Of a stretch of DNA of 51,095 nt, positions 40,003-47,878 are shown piece after piece. Positions within the stretch are counted from its first letter, which is position 1, and every line of letters starts with the position of its first letter. Both the position numbers and the translations under genes were made by a program. Below the pieces are notes generated by a model. That model was not told the DNA's origin. It ran no database searches and worked only from the letters and a program-made list of their open reading frames with translations. Location of the stretch: NCBI GenBank assembly GCA_022562915.1, contig JADFOJ010000001.1:1-51095 (forward strand), given 5' to 3'. Origin of the DNA: Planctomycetota bacterium. GTDB taxonomy: Bacteria > Planctomycetota > Phycisphaerae > Phycisphaerales > SM1A02.

Positions 40003-42075
40003 GTGTCGATCCTCCGGCTAAACCTGGCCTGGCTGTCGGTGCTCGCGGCGGTCGTGGCCGGCCTGCTCGCGTCCGCGCAGGTTCTCACGACCGAGGATCT
40101 CGGCTATCACCTGGACTACGGCGGCCGGTTCCTGGAGTCGGGGCGTCCCGTCGACCACGACGAGCTGCTGTACACACTCCCCGCCGCTGACACACCACCG
40201 GACCAACGTCCCGAACCCGGGCCCGGCTGCTGGTACGACGACGACGGGCGCTACCGGTTTGCCAACGCCAACTGGCTCAGCCAGGTAATGATGGCAGCCG
40301 CGTTTCGCGTCGGAGGCGTGGGCGCTCTCAACGTGCAACTGGTCCTGCTCGTCGCGGCGCTGCTGGGGCTGATCGTGGTGCTCATGCACCGTCTCGAGGT
40401 GCCACCGGCGGCCATCGGCGCCGCCGTGCTCGCCATCGTGCTGGTGAGCTACCCTCGTCTGACGCTGCGGCCGGAGCTGTTCGGCTACATCGTGCTCGCC
40501 GCGCAGGCGTGCCTGCTCGCGGGCATCTGGCGTAGCGGCCGATTCCACGGGCCGCTCTCGTGGGCGGTCGTGGCGGGGCTGATCGGTCTGCAGTGGCTGT
40601 TCGTCAACCTGCACAGCTACTTCCTGCTCGGTCTGGCCCTGACCGGAGCGGTCCTGGTCGGATCGCTGGGGGACCGCGACGTGCCGACACAGAGTCGGCG
40701 CCGGCATCTCCTGCGATTGGCCGTGGCCGCCGGCGGTCAGGCCGTCGTGTGCCTGGTCAATCCCTGGACCTGGCGTCTGGCCGTTCTTCCCGTCCAGACG
40801 GTGAGGTTCCTTCGAAGCCACGACATAGCCGACGGGCTCGCGGCCCACCCGTGGACGAGCATGGGTGACATGCAGCGCGTGGTGCTCTTCGGCGATGGAT
40901 GGGCGACCGACGTCGTTGCCCTGAGCTTTCTAGCGTGCCTGGCCGCGATCGTGGCCGGGATCGTGGCGGCGCTGATGCGTCGCCGCTGGGACTGGCTCCT
41001 GCTCATCGCGGGCATGACCCTCGTGAGCTTCTCGGCGCAGCGGAACATGGCCGTCGGCATGCTGGCCGCGGTGCCGTTTGCGCTGGCCGCCGTGGCCCTC
41101 GCCCCGTGGTGGCCGGCGGCGCGGGCGTGGTGCGTTGACCGGGCGCCCGTGGTCATGCACGGTCGCGTCACCGGGCCCGGCGTGGCCCGGTTCGGCGCCG
41201 GCGCCGTGCTGGCGGCGGCCGTGGTCACCGGAAGCTCGATCGTGACCAACCGTCTGTACATCCTGCAGGACAGCCCGATTCGCTTTGGCGCGGGGCTCTC
41301 GCATCTGCATCTGCCGATCGGGGCGGCGCGGTGGATCAGCGAGCACGAGGTCGAGGGTCGCATCTGGACCTCGCCGCTGTGCTCCTCCACGATTCGCGGC
41401 TTCGTGGATCCGAGCCCGCCGCTGAACATGGTCACCAACACATGGGCCTACCCGCCGGCGGTGATGCAGCAGGTCCTCACCGCGACCTCCAGCTACGGCC
41501 CGCAGCCGTTCTCACCCGTCGCCGACCGTTACGGCGTCAGCGTCGTGGTGGCGCGGTCCGGGCTCTTTCTTCGCCAGGTCGTCGGAGAGGGACGGTGGGT
41601 GCCGGTGCACGCGGAGGGCAGGTTCGTCGTGCTGGTCCTCCGTGACGGACCGGACGGTCACCTCGCCCGGCGTTACGCGTTGTCGCCGGAAACCGCCGAC
41701 ACCGCGACCCTCATCCGCAACGCACGGCGCCTCGATCCGGTCCCCGGGCTGGCGCTCTGGCTGGTGGGGCGGGTACTCGTCGACCTGGGCTGGCATGACC
41801 ACGCGGTGCAGATGCTGGCCGCTTCGCTGCGTGCGAACCCCTCCCAGCCGCGAGCCTGGATCGCGACGGCCAACGCACTGACCGGGCGGGCTGTGCATCG
41901 GCATACCGCCGGCCACCCGGGCGCGCAAGCCGACCTCGAGCAGACCGTCGACGCGCTCGAGCGGGCGTGGTCGCTTTCGGGCGACCCGGACCTTCTCTCC
42001 AGCATCACCGTCGCCGAGCAGCGCCTCGCGACGCTGAGGCAGGCTATGGCCGTCGCGGATGGAATGCGACCATGA
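40003..42075 (+). CDS. Polytopic membrane protein, GT-C glycosyltransferase-like, with C-terminal TPR-like helices
   Basis: About 690 residues from GTG 40003; the frame is open from 39901 but the added residues look non-coding. The N-terminal two thirds have around ten membrane helices. The first loop contains TEDLGYHLDYGGRFLESGRP, with acidic residues in the place where GT-C enzymes have their catalytic DxD/ExD, and a conserved NANWLSQVMMA. A soluble region (SPLCSSTIRGFVDPSPPLNM) follows, and the last ~90 residues (LALWLVGRVLVDLGWHDHAVQMLAASLRANPSQPRAW) resemble TPR helices. It could add sugars from lipid-linked donors at the outer face. The next gene, a sulfatase-fold lipoprotein, overlaps by 4 bases, suggesting joint work on an envelope polymer. 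Confidence 0.68.
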   Translation: MSILRLNLAWLSVLAAVVAGLLASAQVLTTEDLGYHLDYGGRFLESGRPVDHDELLYTLPAADTPPDQRPEPGPGCWYDDDGRYRFANANWLSQVMMAAAFRVGGVGALNVQLVLLVAALLGLIVVLMHRLEVPPAAIGAAVLAIVLVSYPRLTLRPELFGYIVLAAQACLLAGIWRSGRFHGPLSWAVVAGLIGLQWLFVNLHSYFLLGLALTGAVLVGSLGDRDVPTQSRRRHLLRLAVAAGGQAVVCLVNPWTWRLAVLPVQTVRFLRSHDIADGLAAHPWTSMGDMQRVVLFGDGWATDVVALSFLACLAAIVAGIVAALMRRRWDWLLLIAGMTLVSFSAQRNMAVGMLAAVPFALAAVALAPWWPAARAWCVDRAPVVMHGRVTGPGVARFGAGAVLAAAVVTGSSIVTNRLYILQDSPIRFGAGLSHLHLPIGAARWISEHEVEGRIWTSPLCSSTIRGFVDPSPPLNMVTNTWAYPPAVMQQVLTATSSYGPQPFSPVADRYGVSVVVARSGLFLRQVVGEGRWVPVHAEGRFVVLVLRDGPDGHLARRYALSPETADTATLIRNARRLDPVPGLALWLVGRVLVDLGWHDHAVQMLAASLRANPSQPRAWIATANALTGRAVHRHTAGHPGAQADLEQTVDALERAWSLSGDPDLLSSITVAEQRLATLRQAMAVADGMRP

Positions 42076-43526
42076 GCGTGCCGCTGAGCCATCGGCCGGT
42101 GCTCGGGTCGGCGCTGGGGCTCCTCGTCGGCTGCGGCGGCTCGTCGCCGAGCGCCGAAAACACCGCCAGGCCCGTGCCCGACGGTCCCAACGTGCTGCTG
42201 ATCTCCGTCGACACGCTGCGCGCCGACCACGTCGGCGCGTACGGATACGCGCGGCGAACGAGCCCGCACATCGATCGTCTGGCCGCCGAGGGTGTCCTGT
42301 TTGAGAACCATATCAGCTCCACGAGCTGGACGCTGCCGGCCCACGCGGCACTGTTCACGTCGCTGCCCGATTCCGTGCACGGCTGCACCGACACCGATCG
42401 CCCCCTGGCCGCCGGGATCACGACCCTCGCCGAGCGCTTCGCGGCGGCCGGCTACGACACCGCCGGCTTCTTCGCCGGTCCCTACCTGCACCCCGCCTTC
42501 GGGCTGGGCCGGGGCTTTGACCACTACGAGAACTGCACGTCGTACGCCGCCGCCCTGGACGACGCGCCTGCCGGCCGGTGGGCAATGGACGTTGAGGTCA
42601 TGCGCCGATCGCACCGCGACATCACCAACCCGAAGGTTCTCGCGGGCTTCACTCGGTGGCTTCACCAGCCGCACCGCGGAAAGTTCTTCGTCTTCCTGCA
42701 CCTGTGGGACGTTCACTTCGACTTCATTCCACCGCCGCCGTACGACACGATGTTCGACCCCGGCTACGAAGGGTCCGTGACGGGGGAGGACTTCTTCTTC
42801 GACACCTCGATCAACCCCGACATGCCGGCGCGCGACCTGGAACACCTGATCGCCCTCTACGACGGCGAGATCGCCTGGACCGACGAGCACGTGGGCCGGA
42901 TCATCGCCGAGCTCGAGGCGATGGGGCAGCTCGACGACACGGTGATCGCCGTTACATCGGACCACGGCACCGCGTTCTTCGAGCACGGGCAGAAGGGGCA
43001 CCGCAACTCGCTCTTCGACGAACTGATCCGCGTGCCGCTGGTCATCCGGTACCCGCCCGTGCTCACGGGTGGCACCCGGGTCGCCCCGCAGACGAGGGCC
43101 ATCGACGTCGGTCCCACGCTGCTCGAACTGGCAGGTCTGCCCGCCCCGTCCACCTTGCCGGGCGGAATCATGGGCCGGAGCCTTGTCGAGCTCGCCACCT
43201 CGGGCAACCTCGATTTCGACAACACCGCGGTGAGCGAGCTGTTCTCGGTTGGTCATCGCGAGCGGACGGTGCGCACGCTCCAGTGGAAGCTCTACGACCT
43301 CATGACGCAGCGGCGGCGGTTCTGGACGAACCTTATCGAGGACCCCGCCGAGCGCAGGCTTCGCGACGCGGGGTCGGGTGATTCACCCCGGACGCGGTAC
43401 CTGGAGATCGTCGCCGAGCTGTCCCGGCGTCGGCGAGAACTCACGGCGGGCCGGGGGCCCGCGGCGCTGCCGGATGACGTGCGCCGCCAGCTCGAAGCGC
43501 TCGGCTACGTCGGGACACACGAATGA
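42072..43526 (+). CDS. Sulfatase-fold lipoprotein with Thr at the nucleophile position
   Basis: 484 residues from ATG 42072, overlapping the preceding stop by 4 bases. Lipobox LLVGC with Cys21. Alkaline-phosphatase superfamily blocks: NVLLISVDTLRADHVGAYGY (metal Asp47), TSPHIDRLAAEGVLFENH, SSTSWTLPAHAALFTSL, HLWDVHFDF, YDGEIAWTDEHVGRII and VTSDHGTAFFEHGQKGH (second metal site). True sulfatases need Cys or Ser two residues before the Pro, to be turned into formylglycine; here it is Thr87. This points to a phosphatase or phospho-group transferase activity in the periplasm or at the membrane. It is paired with the membrane glycosyltransferase-like protein. Confidence 0.85.
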   Translation: MSVPLSHRPVLGSALGLLVGCGGSSPSAENTARPVPDGPNVLLISVDTLRADHVGAYGYARRTSPHIDRLAAEGVLFENHISSTSWTLPAHAALFTSLPDSVHGCTDTDRPLAAGITTLAERFAAAGYDTAGFFAGPYLHPAFGLGRGFDHYENCTSYAAALDDAPAGRWAMDVEVMRRSHRDITNPKVLAGFTRWLHQPHRGKFFVFLHLWDVHFDFIPPPPYDTMFDPGYEGSVTGEDFFFDTSINPDMPARDLEHLIALYDGEIAWTDEHVGRIIAELEAMGQLDDTVIAVTSDHGTAFFEHGQKGHRNSLFDELIRVPLVIRYPPVLTGGTRVAPQTRAIDVGPTLLELAGLPAPSTLPGGIMGRSLVELATSGNLDFDNTAVSELFSVGHRERTVRTLQWKLYDLMTQRRRFWTNLIEDPAERRLRDAGSGDSPRTRYLEIVAELSRRRRELTAGRGPAALPDDVRRQLEALGYVGTHE

Positions 43527-43608
43527 GACTCCGGCCGACGGCCGCGACCCGGGCACGCCGTCGGTGTCGGAGCCCTGCATGAGGTGGGGCCGCCGTTCGT
43601 CGTGAAGC

Positions 43609-44862
43609 TCAGTCGTGCTCCGCGGCGGCGCGGAGAGTCCTGCCGGGGATCAGCAGGGCGAGCACGCCGGCGAGAACCAGCAGCCCCGCGAAGCCCAGGA
43701 ACGCACGGTTCATCGCGGCGCCGGTGAGCGCGTGCGCCTGGTCGAGCGTGACCTCGCCGAGCAGCGCCGACGAGAACGGCCGGCCCAGCGCCCCGATCAT
43801 CCAGCCGACGCCCATGAGCATGCTCGTCACGAGGCCCGCGTGGGTGGGCAGCAGTCTCTGGCCAAGACCAATGGAGGCGGGCACGGTGCCGAAGAACCCC
43901 ACCGCGGCCAGCATCACCACGATGTACATCGGGACCATGCCGAATTCGCCGGCGAGGTTGATGGAGCCGACGCAGACAGCGCCGCCGATCGCCGTCGTCA
44001 CGAAGGCGATCTTCTCGGTGCCGCGGCGCATGAACCTGCCGCCGAGCAGCCCGCCCACGCCCATCCCGATCGTCATGGCGGCGTTGAGGTTGCCGTTGAG
44101 AATCGCCGCGGCATCGGGGTCGTCGGGGATCTTCGAGTACGCCCAGTAGCTGAACATGATGAACATGCCGTTGTTCACGATGAAGCGGATCGCGTTCTGC
44201 GCCGAGAGCAGTATCGCCGCGGTCCACCGCGCCCGGGTCTCGGTCGGACTCATCGCGGCGTGCAGCTCGTGGTGGTTGGGCGGGCGGTGCGGCGCGTGCC
44301 GCATGACGATGTACAGCAGTGCCGCGACGAGCAGCGACGGCGGGATGATCCAGGCCAGGTGGGCAATGCCGACCAGGTCGTTGACGCGCGTGGCGACCAG
44401 CGGGCCGATCGTGTGGCCGACCATGCCCGCGGCGATGAAGACGCTGATCGCGAAGGCCCGCCCGTGCCGCATCCGGGTGCCGGCCTGCCCGGCGACGGCG
44501 GCGGCGGCGGGGTGGTACATGCCGACACCGATCACGCCGACGACCTGCAGCGAGACGAGCTGCCGGAAGTTCTCGGCGAAACCGATCGAGCCGATGCAGA
44601 CGGCGGCGATCGCGAGCCCCAGCGGCCCGGCCAGCCGCGTGTCGTACCGGTCGCCGAGCCATGCGAACAACGGCTGGAAGAGCCCGCCGAAGACGGGCGT
44701 GACCACCCAGACCACCGTCTCCTGCCACCCGGAGAGCGCGAGCCGCCCCTGGAGAACGATCATCAGCGACGTGATGAACATCGGGAAGACGTCCACCACC
44801 ACGTGGGAGGTCGTGATGACCCAGTAATCCCGCCGCGCGACGTGCGCTGCAGGGGACTTCAC
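43609..44862 (-). CDS. MFS transporter, fosmidomycin-resistance (Fsr)-like
   Basis: 417 residues from GTG 44862, with twelve membrane segments. TSHVVVDVFPMFITSLMIVL, a QPLFAWLGDRY loop between helices 2 and 3, and IGVGMYHPAAAAVAGQAG match the Fsr-type MFS group, in which the G-x-[FM]-H-P motif is typical. The second half holds GGLLGGRFMRRGTEKI at the corresponding loop. Substrate unknown; Fsr relatives export small antibiotics or are orphan. The GTG overlaps the stop of a small secreted-protein gene by 4 bases (GTGA), supporting this start over the much longer open frame upstream. Confidence 0.85.
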   Translation of the reverse strand: MKSPAAHVARRDYWVITTSHVVVDVFPMFITSLMIVLQGRLALSGWQETVVWVVTPVFGGLFQPLFAWLGDRYDTRLAGPLGLAIAAVCIGSIGFAENFRQLVSLQVVGVIGVGMYHPAAAAVAGQAGTRMRHGRAFAISVFIAAGMVGHTIGPLVATRVNDLVGIAHLAWIIPPSLLVAALLYIVMRHAPHRPPNHHELHAAMSPTETRARWTAAILLSAQNAIRFIVNNGMFIMFSYWAYSKIPDDPDAAAILNGNLNAAMTIGMGVGGLLGGRFMRRGTEKIAFVTTAIGGAVCVGSINLAGEFGMVPMYIVVMLAAVGFFGTVPASIGLGQRLLPTHAGLVTSMLMGVGWMIGALGRPFSSALLGEVTLDQAHALTGAAMNRAFLGFAGLLVLAGVLALLIPGRTLRAAAEHD

Positions 44863-45107
44863 GGGCTGGTCAATCCGGTATCGGCAGTCTTGTCGAGTGT
44901 CAGGATCAATGCCATGAGGTCGATGCCGTACCACAGGTTGCCCACGCGCAGGTTTTCGTCCGGCCCGTGCTGGTTGTCGTCGTGGTCGGCGATCGGCACC
45001 GCGCCGTGGGCGCGGCGGTATTCCCCGGCGGCCTCGACGACGTCCCGGGGATCGGGGGCGTCCGGGGCGGTGAACAGGATCGTGGCGAGCAGCAGAGCCT
45101 GGAGCAT
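44859..45107 (-). CDS. Small exported protein, 82 aa
   Basis: Opens with a short signal peptide (MLQALLLATILFTAP) followed by a hydrophilic region rich in Asp and His (AVPIADHDDNQHGPDENLRV), then GNLWYGIDLMALILTLDK. The latter resembles the start of M20/M28 peptidase-like leaders ('GADDNASG'), but too little is left to be sure. It may be a truncated remnant of a larger exported enzyme. The stop shares 4 bases with the GTG of the MFS gene. No ribosome site is clear. Confidence 0.5.
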   Translation of the reverse strand: MLQALLLATILFTAPDAPDPRDVVEAAGEYRRAHGAVPIADHDDNQHGPDENLRVGNLWYGIDLMALILTLDKTADTGLTSP

Positions 45108-45134
45108 CGGTCATAAGAATAGGCGGTCGGCTCC

Positions 45135-45247
45135 GGTGGCACGGTCGACGGAGTCCGCCTGCGGCGGATCGCCCGCGGAGCGACGTCCGAACGCGGGACA
45201 CGCCCGCGCACGGGCGAGCTCGCTTGCGCTCCCTCGACCGTGCCACC
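45135..45247. repeat. Complete ~113-bp palindromic element
   Basis: Perfect 14-bp ends GGTGGCACGGTCGA/TCGACCGTGCCACC, an arm hairpin GTCCGCC-TGC-GGCGGAT, a centre with CGCCCGCGGAGCGACGTCCG, and GGGCGAGCTCGCTTGCGCTCC on the right. Best-preserved ends in the window. It lies between the divergent small exported gene and the short frame at 45337. Confidence 0.9.
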
Positions 45248-45336
45248 CGGCGCGGCCGGGTTCGCTGGGACGCGCAGCCGTCAGGGTACACTGCACGAAA
45301 CGAGTTACCGGATCGCCACAGGAGCCTTGCCCGATC

Positions 45337-45429
45337 ATGCTGCACTGGATGGTGTCGTTGCTTGGGATGGCCGCCGTCGGATGGATCGTGTGGCGCCTGC
45401 TTCAGAGGCAGGATAGAGGCGAGGGGTAG
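45337..45429 (+). CDS. Possible 30-aa single-pass membrane microprotein
   Basis: The frame MLHWMVSLLGMAAVGWIVWR is a hydrophobic helix, followed by the charged tail LLQRQDRGEG and a TAG. AGGAG lies 13 bases upstream, rather far. Nothing else explains this stretch. Regard it as a possibility only; the rest of 45248-45593 shows no feature. Confidence 0.3.
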   Translation: MLHWMVSLLGMAAVGWIVWRLLQRQDRGEG

Positions 45430-45593
45430 GCCGTCACCGCGGCTACCGGCCCCGCCCGAACGGATTCGCGGCACGAACGACGGCTGCCGGGTCGTACGGG
45501 CATGGCCATAGCGTACCTGTCGGTCCTCACCTATCGCCAACTGACAATTGATGGGACCTTGGCGGCCGGGTCCGAGAAGGAACGGGACCCGCT

Positions 45594-46577
45594 CTAATAG
45601 ACCTCGACCATGCACCGGGCCGTGGTGTGCACGTGCCGCTTGATCTGCTTGCCGGTCCACTGTTTCGGGTCGATTGCCTGTAGCTCGTCGTCGACGCGGA
45701 TGTACTGGCCGGCGAGATTGTTCTCGAGCAGTGTCCGGTAGACGCCGGCGTCCATGCCCAGCAGCCCGCACATGTACAGGAGCGTCCTGGGGCTCTCCAG
45801 CAGCGGCCGGAACGTCTCCAGTTGCTCGTCGATGAGCGCCGGGACGTAGATCCCGCGAGTGCTTGCTCCGTGCGGCTCCCGGCTGATCGCGGTGTGGTAG
45901 CTGAAGTTCTCGTGCTCGCGAGCGAGCCTCCTGAACAGGTCGTCGTAGAGAAGGTCGCTGGTGTACGGCGAACCCATCAGCAGGTGGATCCTGCTGGGGC
46001 ACGGACCGTCGGGGTGTTCAAGCAGTTCCATGGCCATCCCGCGGAACGGCGCGATGCCCGTCCCCGTCGCGATGAAGACGAAGTCGTGGTCGGCGGGGTT
46101 CACCGGCAGCAGGAACCGCTTCCCGGCCGGGCCGGTGACCTGTACCTCGTCGCCGGGCTGCAGGTCGCAGAGGAAATTGCTGCAGACACCGAGGAACAGC
46201 GTGTGGCGATCGGGATGGTCGCCGGACCGCTGCGACTTGTACTCGTCGATCATCCGCTTGGGCGTGGTCGAGACGATCCTGCCCCGGCCGTCCTCGCCCC
46301 AGCTCGGGCAGGCGACGGAGTAGAGCCGGACTTTGTGCGGCTTGCCGTTGGCGGCCACGCCTGGAGCGATCACCCCGAACGACTGGCCGACAAGAAAGTT
46401 CCCCTCCAGGGGTGTCCCGGAGACATCGATCTCCGTGTGGCGCACCCAGACGTTCGCCTTGCCCTTCAGGCACATGTCGTTGGAGACCACTCGCCCGGTC
46501 ACGGGGGCATTGGGCCGCACGAGGTTCAGCTTCACCTCGGGCATGACCGGATCGGTCGTGGTTGCCTGCTCGCTCAT
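45594..46577 (-). CDS. Ferredoxin-NADP(+) reductase, plant type
   Basis: 327 residues from ATG 46577. FAD domain: GQSFGVIAPG, the FAD motif RLYSVACP (84-91; usual RxYSxAS), and GVCSNFLCDLQPGDEVQVTG (130-149). NADP domain: FVFIATGTGIAPFRGMAMELLEH (168-190), IHLLMGSPYTSDLLYDDLF, LLYMCGLLGMDAGV. The chain ends in Tyr327, the residue that stacks on the flavin in plastid-type FNRs. It passes electrons between ferredoxin or flavodoxin and NADP(H). BoxA-like epoxidase reductases share the fold, but no box genes are present. It is followed upstream by the fibro-slime genes on the same strand, 51 bases away. Confidence 0.86.
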   Translation of the reverse strand: MSEQATTTDPVMPEVKLNLVRPNAPVTGRVVSNDMCLKGKANVWVRHTEIDVSGTPLEGNFLVGQSFGVIAPGVAANGKPHKVRLYSVACPSWGEDGRGRIVSTTPKRMIDEYKSQRSGDHPDRHTLFLGVCSNFLCDLQPGDEVQVTGPAGKRFLLPVNPADHDFVFIATGTGIAPFRGMAMELLEHPDGPCPSRIHLLMGSPYTSDLLYDDLFRRLAREHENFSYHTAISREPHGASTRGIYVPALIDEQLETFRPLLESPRTLLYMCGLLGMDAGVYRTLLENNLAGQYIRVDDELQAIDPKQWTGKQIKRHVHTTARCMVEVY

Positions 46578-46628
46578 GGCCGCACAATGTAATGGATACG
46601 CGACCACGGTGAAAGAGCCGGGGACGGA

Positions 46629-47564
46629 TCAGTCGAAGATGTTGGACACCGTCGGCGGATCCACGTTCTGCAACTGGAGGTTGGTGACGATACGGAAATT
46701 CGACTGCGTTCGGTGCCGCTCGGCGAAGAAGAAGTCGAGCCGGTACGTCTCGCCGGGCACGAGATTGAGCCGGTTGAGATCGATGTACTGCTCCCTGGCG
46801 GAGTGGACGCCGCCGAGGTCGATGACGATCTCGCCATCGATGAAGACCCACATGTCGTCGTCCCCCATGAACTTGAACAGTTGCTCTCCGGCGGGGTCGT
46901 AGACGAACTCGCTCGACAACTCGAAGGTGAAGTGGAAGTTGCGGTCGGGGAAGCCGCCCGGGTTGCCGAGGAGCTGGTCCTCGATCGGGAAGAAGCCGCC
47001 GAGGCTCGAGTACAGCGGGTCAACCTCGTTGTCGAACACGTACGTCCCGTCAACCTGGCGAACGAGTGTCAGCGTCAGCAGCTTCGACATGTTGATTCCG
47101 GGAATGTCGCGGAACCACTGCCTGAAGCCGTCCGGGCCGTCGATGCCGCCGGTATCGGCCGCGCCCCACGTACCGTCGGAATCACCGGGTGCGGGATGCG
47201 CCTGGGCCACGTGGTAGCAGATCGGGCGATCGTGGTCGTCCGTCCAGTCCTCGAGCACCTTGTGGCCGGCGCCGGTATACACGGGCTTGCCGTCGGCGCC
47301 GAGGTACGGCGAGACGTTTCCGCAGTAGAGCTTGAAGCCGTGGTCGGGTGTGACCTCGAAGTCGGGGTGGCCCATCGGGACCGTCCGCTCGCGGAAATCA
47401 CGCACGATCCCGGTCAGCTCGATCTGCGCGGGCGGTCCGCCCGCCTGAAACGCGGCCGCCTCCGAACCCGAAAACAGCGTCGTCAACCCGGCGTAGGCCA
47501 GCAGGCCCAGCGCACAGCTCGCTGCGGCGAGCCGTTGCGTCGTCATGTCGGCTTTCCTTGACAT
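46629..47564 (-). CDS. Exported fibro-slime domain protein 1
   Basis: 311 residues from ATG 47564 (GGAGGAGAGACA directly upstream). Signal peptide ~10-35 (LAAASCALGLLAYAGLTTLF). One full fibro-slime domain: IELTGIVRDFRERTVPMGHP near the start, GGIDGPDGFRQWFRDIPGINMS, GGFFPIEDQLLGN, FHFTFELSSEFVY, and the signature DDDMWVFIDGEIVIDLGGVH followed by YRLDFFFAERHRTQSNFRI. The fold is PA14-like and probably binds carbohydrate at the cell surface. First of three such genes in a row in this orientation. Confidence 0.9.
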   Translation of the reverse strand: MSRKADMTTQRLAAASCALGLLAYAGLTTLFSGSEAAAFQAGGPPAQIELTGIVRDFRERTVPMGHPDFEVTPDHGFKLYCGNVSPYLGADGKPVYTGAGHKVLEDWTDDHDRPICYHVAQAHPAPGDSDGTWGAADTGGIDGPDGFRQWFRDIPGINMSKLLTLTLVRQVDGTYVFDNEVDPLYSSLGGFFPIEDQLLGNPGGFPDRNFHFTFELSSEFVYDPAGEQLFKFMGDDDMWVFIDGEIVIDLGGVHSAREQYIDLNRLNLVPGETYRLDFFFAERHRTQSNFRIVTNLQLQNVDPPTVSNIFD

Positions 47565-47667
47565 TGTCTCTCCTCCGAACGGCCAAGCGTACGATCCGCG
47601 CCAAGGCCTCCAAACGGGTAAGACAGGCAAGCCACAGGTTCCGGTGAAACTGTTCGGGTTATGAGGA

Positions 47668-47703
47668 CTGGATGACCGTGCACGAATGTGCACGGTCATC
47701 CAG
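47668..47703. repeat. Perfect 16-bp-stem hairpin between fibro-slime genes
   Basis: CTGGATGACCGTGCAC-GAAT-GTGCACGGTCATCCAG. It lies downstream of fibro-slime gene 2 and upstream of gene 1 (minus strand). No T-run follows, so a protein-binding or mobile-repeat role is as likely as termination. Confidence 0.85.
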
Positions 47704-47704
47704 A

Positions 47705-47810
47705 GCAGGTGAGCAGTAGAACAGTAGAGCAGTAGATGAATAAGAAGAGTGCCACAAGCAAAGAAAGCCTGCTCACCTGCGTTCTACTGTTCTACTGTTC
47801 TACTGCTCTT
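47705..47810. repeat. Octamer repeats in opposite orientation around an inverted repeat
   Basis: GCAGGTGAGCAG (47705-47716) is matched by CTGCTCACCTGC (47770-47781). Three near-identical octamers CAGTAGAA/G/T follow the first arm (47714-47737), and three exact TTCTACTG octamers follow the second (47783-47806). The rest of 47565-47878 shows no other feature. Confidence 0.8.
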
Positions 47811-47878
47811 CTGTCTGCGAGTTGACGAGGGTTGCAGACGCGCATGATCGCGCACGGTGATTCAGCCCGAAGAGTCGA

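Noticed and set aside
44863..46002. 380-codon upstream extension of the MFS frame
   Set aside because: Runs antisense or out of frame to the reductase and through a palindromic repeat; composition is Arg/Pro-rich without any signal or domain.
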